The notes under the pieces: generated by a model
Database searches by the model: none
Seen by the model: only the letters and a program-made list of their open reading frames with translations
Told to the model about the DNA's origin: nothing
In this document: positions 25,207 through 29,094 of the stretch, in pieces
Position numbering within the stretch: position 1 is the stretch's first letter
How the letters are laid out: every line of letters starts with the position of its first letter
Position numbers and translations under genes: made by a program
Assembly: GCA_045616665.1 (NCBI GenBank)
Contig: JAZLHE010000011.1
Span: 1-29,094 of the forward strand
DNA from: RUG11690 sp045616665
GTDB taxonomy: Bacteria; Bacteroidota; Bacteroidia; Bacteroidales; WCHB1-69
DNA: 29,094 nucleotides
Reading direction: 5' to 3'

Positions 25207-26064
25207 ATGCGAAAGCTGATTAAATATTTTTATTTAATACTATTTACAATAGTGTTTCTGTTCACTTCGTGCCGACATAAGGATCCGATTGTGGCAGAAG
25301 TTTATCACGCCACGCTGTATCAATCGCAAGTCACCGCCCAAATTCCCGATGGTTATTCCAAAGCCGACAGCATGGCCTTAGCCAAGCTACTCATCAACGA
25401 ATGGATTAGAGAACAGGTCATTCTCCACGAAGCCGAGAAGGAACTCTCCGTCAAAGAAAAGAACTTTGAAAAGGAACTTGCCGACTACAAAAACTCCTTG
25501 ATGATTAATGCCTTTTATAATCACATAGCGCAAGACAGTTCCATTTTTGAAATCTCTGACGACGAGCTGCAGGCATTCCTCCGTAAATATGAAAGCCGCT
25601 ACACCGTGAATCGCGAGATTATCAAAATCAACTATGTAAAAACCAGCAAGCACTCGAAGATTATCAATCCTGTCAAGGAATTGCTTTTCGATGACGAACG
25701 ACGACAAAGCGAAAAAAACCTCATTGAAAACCTTTGCGCCGACTCCATTGAATACTTTCTGGAAGACAACACCTGGCTTTATTTGGACGACATTCAGAAT
25801 GAGTTTCCCATAGAAATCAAAAACAAGGAATCCATTCTGTCTCAAAATAAATTTATTGAAACTGAAGACAATGACTATCACTATTTGATCGTCTTCTTGG
25901 ACTATAAGTCACAACGAACGCTCAACGAAACGGAAGACGAGATTTCCGCGGCCCGTATGATGCTGACGCAGCAGAAAAAGCAAGCCTACATCAACCAAAA
26001 AATTGAAGAACTTTACGAGAAAGCCCTCAATTCCGGTAAAATCGCCCTTCCAAACGGCCAGTAA
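25207..26064 (+). CDS. SurA-N-like lipoprotein, probable non-catalytic foldase partner
   Basis: This 285-residue protein has a signal sequence ending in the lipobox LFTSC (C22), so it is a lipoprotein. After it come about 45 residues with the SurA-N pattern (ADSMALAKLLINEWIREQVILHEAEKEL), then a charged helical region. No parvulin HILV-type signature, catalytic GG(D)L or FGYH motif is visible, so an isomerase activity is doubtful. Position after the two-parvulin gene and the chaperone-like helices point to an envelope-folding helper. It ends 3 bp from the convergent mutL stop. An N-terminal chaperone role is an inference. Confidence 0.75.
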   Translation: MRKLIKYFYLILFTIVFLFTSCRHKDPIVAEVYHATLYQSQVTAQIPDGYSKADSMALAKLLINEWIREQVILHEAEKELSVKEKNFEKELADYKNSLMINAFYNHIAQDSSIFEISDDELQAFLRKYESRYTVNREIIKINYVKTSKHSKIINPVKELLFDDERRQSEKNLIENLCADSIEYFLEDNTWLYLDDIQNEFPIEIKNKESILSQNKFIETEDNDYHYLIVFLDYKSQRTLNETEDEISAARMMLTQQKKQAYINQKIEELYEKALNSGKIALPNGQ

Positions 26065-26067
26065 TTT

Positions 26068-27930
26068 CTACTTTTCAAACCACGACGCCAATTCTGCCAA
26101 TCCAATCTGACGAATGATTTTGCGACCGCTTGGACTGACTTGATTCACCTGACAATCAAACAGTTGTTTCAAAAAATCAATAATTTCGCATTCTTCGCTC
26201 ATTGCTTTATAGGCAGCACATTTTTGTCGAGCCATACTCAAAGCCAAATTCTGCTCCTTTTCGTAACGATGATTCAAGACATTGGCTTTATAGGCATCCA
26301 AGAAATTGTCGATGACAGTCTGCACATCCTCGCCATCTTCCGCATTGGGAGTACCATTAACCGCAAAATGAGTGGCATCAATACTTTCCAGCTCGTAACC
26401 CAATTTCTGCAATTCCGGTTTTAAATCCTTCAGGACTTCGGCTTTGGCCGGTGACAGGACGATCGTTTCGGGGAACAGCGACTGCTGCACGGCAATCGGT
26501 TGATTTTGAATTGCGGAAAGAAACTTTTCGTATAAAATTCGTTCACGGGCATTGGCAATATGAATCACATACAGGGTCCCGGACATATCGGTCACGATAT
26601 ACTGTTGCTGAACCATCAAGCACTTTACATCGGCCAATTGGGTTCCCTCCCCCGTGTCAGGATGGGACACTTCCAAATTCAAGGAAAGGTTTTCTGATTG
26701 TGCCGCATCCACCGTTTCCGTCTTCATTGATGCCAAAAAATTGCTCCAACCGGAAGTATCGAAAGCCGCATTGCGAGGCATTGTCGGCTTGCCAGAAGAG
26801 CTACGCGTTCCGGACGAAGAAACATTAAAAGGATTGAAATCCGGATTATGGGTAACCACAGGCTGCTTAAGTGTCAAATTATCAGGAACCTTCGACACGT
26901 CAAGTCCAGGTTCGTAATCAAAATCCAAACGCGGAGTCAACGACATTTGACCCAACGACTTCTTCACCGTAGAATTAAGGAAACCGAAAACGAGACGCTC
27001 ATCCTGCAACTTCACATCAACCTTCGTCGGACTGATATTGATGTCGATGGTGGCGGGATCGACTTCCAGATAAATGAAATAAGCTGGTTTATAACCGTCA
27101 GGAATCAATTCGGAATAGGCCGTTTCAACCGCGTAATTGAGCAAAGGATGACGCACATAACGGTGATTGATAAACATATACTGCTCACTTTTTTTCTTTT
27201 TGGCATTTTCGGGTTTGGCGATAAAGCCCGAAATATTGATAAAGTCGGTACTTTGTTCCACCGGATAAAGTTTGTCCTGGAAATGCGCACCGAAGACATT
27301 GACAATCCTTTTTTTCAGATTGGAGGGTTGCAGTTGAATGACCAATTTTCCATTATGATAAAGGGAGAAGGCCAAGTCGGGATGGGACAACACCACGCGA
27401 TTGAATTCCTCTTCGATATTGGAAAATTCCACCGAATCGGACTTAAGGAAATTTCGGCGGGCTGGCACGTTAAAGAACAGGTTTTTCACGGCAATAGACG
27501 TACCGTCGGGCGTGGCCGTAAGTGAATGTTCCTTAATTTCAGAGCCCTCCAACAGTACCAACGTGCCGGTGGTGTCCTCGGCCATCTTGGTACGCAGCTC
27601 CACGTGGGCGATGGCAGCAACAGAAGCCAATGCTTCACCACGGAATCCCTTGGTGGAAAGTCGGAAAAGGTCATCAGCGGTTTTGAGTTTGGAAGTGGCG
27701 TGACGTTCGAAACACAAGCGTGCGTCCTTGAAACTCATTCCCTTACCGTTGTCCACCACCTGAATCAGGGTACGACCAGCGTCTTTCACAATCAGTTGAA
27801 TATCGGAAGCGCCTGCATCGACGGCATTTTCAAGCAATTCCTTCACCACGGAGGCAGGCCGTTGAATGACCTCGCCCGCGGCAATTTGATTAGCCACCGC
27901 ATCAGAAAGAAGATTAATGATATCAGCCAT
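26068..27930 (-). CDS. mutL: DNA mismatch repair protein MutL
   Basis: The 620-residue protein couples mismatch recognition by MutS to strand removal. The GHKL ATPase domain is complete: QIAAGEVIQRPASVVKELLENAVDAGA (14-40), DNGKGM (60-65), RHATSKL (76-82) and TKGFRGEALASVA (93-105). The DNA-binding and C-terminal dimerisation domains follow. The usual endonuclease motif DQHAxxE is replaced by HIANARE at 457-463. The CPHGRP-like motif is replaced by SPSGRK (599-604). This MutL is therefore predicted to lack nuclease activity. Its start codon overlaps the stop of the upstream small membrane-protein gene (TAATG). Confidence 0.95.
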   Translation of the reverse strand: MADIINLLSDAVANQIAAGEVIQRPASVVKELLENAVDAGASDIQLIVKDAGRTLIQVVDNGKGMSFKDARLCFERHATSKLKTADDLFRLSTKGFRGEALASVAAIAHVELRTKMAEDTTGTLVLLEGSEIKEHSLTATPDGTSIAVKNLFFNVPARRNFLKSDSVEFSNIEEEFNRVVLSHPDLAFSLYHNGKLVIQLQPSNLKKRIVNVFGAHFQDKLYPVEQSTDFINISGFIAKPENAKKKKSEQYMFINHRYVRHPLLNYAVETAYSELIPDGYKPAYFIYLEVDPATIDINISPTKVDVKLQDERLVFGFLNSTVKKSLGQMSLTPRLDFDYEPGLDVSKVPDNLTLKQPVVTHNPDFNPFNVSSSGTRSSSGKPTMPRNAAFDTSGWSNFLASMKTETVDAAQSENLSLNLEVSHPDTGEGTQLADVKCLMVQQQYIVTDMSGTLYVIHIANARERILYEKFLSAIQNQPIAVQQSLFPETIVLSPAKAEVLKDLKPELQKLGYELESIDATHFAVNGTPNAEDGEDVQTVIDNFLDAYKANVLNHRYEKEQNLALSMARQKCAAYKAMSEECEIIDFLKQLFDCQVNQVSPSGRKIIRQIGLAELASWFEK

Positions 27931-28193
27931 TATTTTTCAAAAAATTTCACAAAGAAAAACACCAATACAAAAACGATGAAAGCCAACCAAATCACGGTTT
28001 TCAAGGGGAATTTATTTCTATCCTGACGAGACATCCGATGGGAAGACCAACTTCGATGGAGACGATCCGCAAATTTATCGGGATCAAAATCTTCACCATC
28101 TTTACCAACAGGTTTATCCTCTTCGGCCTGATAAAAACGCCGCTTATAGTGAAATTCCCTTTTTTCAGGTCTTTCAAACACACTAAGAGCCAT
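27930..28193 (-). CDS. Small conserved-type membrane protein upstream of mutL
   Basis: This 87-residue protein has a charged N-terminal two-thirds and one C-terminal transmembrane helix at about 68-82 (VIWLAFIVFVLVFFFVKFF). It is therefore probably a tail-anchored inner-membrane protein. The stop TAA shares bases with the mutL ATG (TAATG), implying translational coupling and one transcript from the promoter at 28219-28226. I do not recognise a domain and do not assign a function. The length and its position before mutL suggest a real gene rather than a chance ORF. Confidence 0.75.
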   Translation of the reverse strand: MALSVFERPEKREFHYKRRFYQAEEDKPVGKDGEDFDPDKFADRLHRSWSSHRMSRQDRNKFPLKTVIWLAFIVFVLVFFFVKFFEK

Positions 28194-28218
28194 AATCTTC
28201 TTTTTTTAGTTTAAAATG

Positions 28219-28226
28219 CAAAGATA
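28219..28226 (-). promoter_or_regulatory. Predicted -7 box of small membrane protein-mutL unit
   Basis: TATCTTTG on the minus strand, 25 bp upstream of the ATG at 28193. Confidence 0.6.
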
Positions 28227-28444
28227 CAAAAAACAATTCAAAGTGCTGTGACTGTTCATTAATTTCGCTTTATTTTTCAGATTTAAACTGATGACAAAAA
28301 TCAAAGCAAAACTTCCAAATTTCGGAGCAATAAAAATTTCGGCAAAAACCACCACTATCAAAAAGTGAACATTTTTGTGCGAAAAGTCATCAAAAAAGTT
28401 TCAAAAGTGTATTTATAACACACTGAAAAATAATTGATTAGCTA

Positions 28445-28475
28445 TTGCGTTTTTGCGGCGTACACCGTATCTTTG
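28445..28475 (+). promoter_or_regulatory. Promoter of the right-end transposase gene
   Basis: TTG (28445-28447), 20-bp spacer and TATCTTTG (28468-28475) on the plus strand: a textbook match to the Bacteroidota -33/-7 pattern. The ATG is 28 bp downstream. Confidence 0.7.
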
Positions 28476-28503
28476 CCTTCCGAATCCTTAAAATCAACCT
28501 ATT

Positions 28504-29094
28504 ATGACGACAGAAAAAGAAAGCAAACGAGCTATTGCAACTACCGGACTTTCATCGGAACTACGAGGAAACGGCATTTTCCAGTTGCTGACTTCGGACT
28601 TCACCTTCAAGAAGGTATTCGGAATGGACAATCCGGGGAATTTCCTCCTCGACTTCCTGAACTGCGCCCTGGGGACTTACGTCGGTACTATCACCGAAAT
28701 CCAGTACCTGCCCACAGAATTGATGGGGATTGTCCCCGCACAACGCGGCGTGGTGTTCGACATCTATTGTAGGAACCAGAATGACGACCGCTTCCTCATA
28801 GAGATGCAGCGTGCGCCCCAGCAGGATTTCGTCGAGAGAACCTTCCTCAATATGAGCAGGGCCATCAGCAACGCCAGCCGCAGGGGCAGCGACTACAAGA
28901 TCAAGGCGTTCTACTCGCTGAACATCCTGGATTTCAAACTGCCGGAATTCAATAATGACACAAAGGTGTTTCACGCCTGCTTCGTAAAAAACGAGGACAA
29001 CGAAATTTTATCTCCGAAGGTGGCGTTTTTTTACATTAATTTGTGTAATTTTGCAAACTGGCAGCCCGGCATATCCGAAAGGTTTAGGAACTGG
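28504..29094 (+). CDS. PD-(D/E)XK nuclease-family transposase, Rpn-like (3' truncated by window)
   Basis: The reading frame is open from ATG 28504 to the right edge (197 codons, no stop). The start MTTEKESKRAIATTG leads into LTSDFTFKKVFGMDNPGNFL, the conserved (S/P)DxxFKxxFG N-terminus of the family. The nuclease core follows: VVFDIYCRNQNDDRFLIEMQ, with an acidic residue (D) and the E-x-Q pair of the PD-(D/E)XK fold, and then RTFLNMSRAI. Such proteins are annotated as recombination-promoting nucleases or transposases and multiply in Bacteroidales genomes. The two remnants at 10090-10480 and 12446-12598 are relatives. It has a good promoter, so it may be active; the C-terminus lies outside. 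Confidence 0.85.
   Translation, partial: MTTEKESKRAIATTGLSSELRGNGIFQLLTSDFTFKKVFGMDNPGNFLLDFLNCALGTYVGTITEIQYLPTELMGIVPAQRGVVFDIYCRNQNDDRFLIEMQRAPQQDFVERTFLNMSRAISNASRRGSDYKIKAFYSLNILDFKLPEFNNDTKVFHACFVKNEDNEILSPKVAFFYINLCNFANWQPGISERFRNW

Larger units (their letters stand above)
28194..28503. other. Intergenic stretch with divergent promoters
   Basis: This AT-rich 310-bp gap holds the mutL-unit -7 box (28219-28226, minus) and the transposase promoter (28445-28475, plus). Nothing else convincing is seen: no RNA gene, no palindrome of the 9995 type, no IS terminal repeat. Confidence 0.5.

Noticed and set aside
26064..26068. Overlapping-gene regulation between the SurA-N-like lipoprotein and mutL
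   Set aside because: The genes converge with a 3-bp gap, which is unremarkable packing; no terminator or antisense element is visible.
28561..28974. 137-residue open frame on the minus strand at the right end
   Set aside because: It is antisense to the PD-(D/E)XK transposase, which has family motifs and a good promoter.

Overview
The window looks like a chromosomal piece of an uncultured Bacteroidales-type bacterium (phylum Bacteroidota). Several signs agree. Four proteins are secretion-system-IX style: three show the C-terminal sorting tail beginning YPNP, and the fourth is cut off at the window edge before its tail. There are GldH-like and SurA-like lipoproteins, a MutL of the Bacteroidota kind, and no strong Shine-Dalgarno sequences. 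A Bacteroidota -7 box (TAnnTTTG) lies upstream of nearly every transcription unit, sometimes with a TTG about 20 bp further up. No replicon-specific gene (plasmid, phage or ICE) is visible.

Layout. At 1-2228 (-) is the N-terminal 742 residues of a modular cleaved-adhesin surface protein that runs off the left edge. At 2517-4846 are RNase HI (-), a GldH-like lipoprotein (+) and gpsA (-). At 5053-9915 (-) is a compact five-gene unit: mtnN, a GHKL anti-sigma-type kinase, a Cache/HAMP/SpoIIE phosphatase, a (p)ppGpp synthetase and a stand-alone (p)ppGpp hydrolase. It links a membrane-sensing partner-switch pair to alarmone making and breaking, and is the most interesting functional unit here. At 9995-12960 lies a repeat-rich region around one adhesin-like gene. 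It holds two decayed PD-(D/E)XK transposase remnants, each next to a copy of the same palindrome family, plus heptamer tracts and many hairpins. At 13004-17348 (-) are two more sorting-tail adhesin-like genes, each with a clear terminator. At 17512-19287 (-) is a plugless outer-membrane beta-barrel.

The right part carries an AddB-like nuclease (+), a ComEA-like helix-hairpin-helix membrane protein (+), tRNA-Lys(CUU) (-), two periplasmic foldase-type genes (+), mutL with a coupled small membrane protein (-), and at the right edge a 3'-truncated intact-looking PD-(D/E)XK transposase (+).

Together the window mixes housekeeping (gpsA, mutL, rnhA, tRNA, foldases), envelope and secretion biology, a stress-signalling operon and mobile-element debris. 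All functions are inferred from sequence motifs read by eye; no database search was run.
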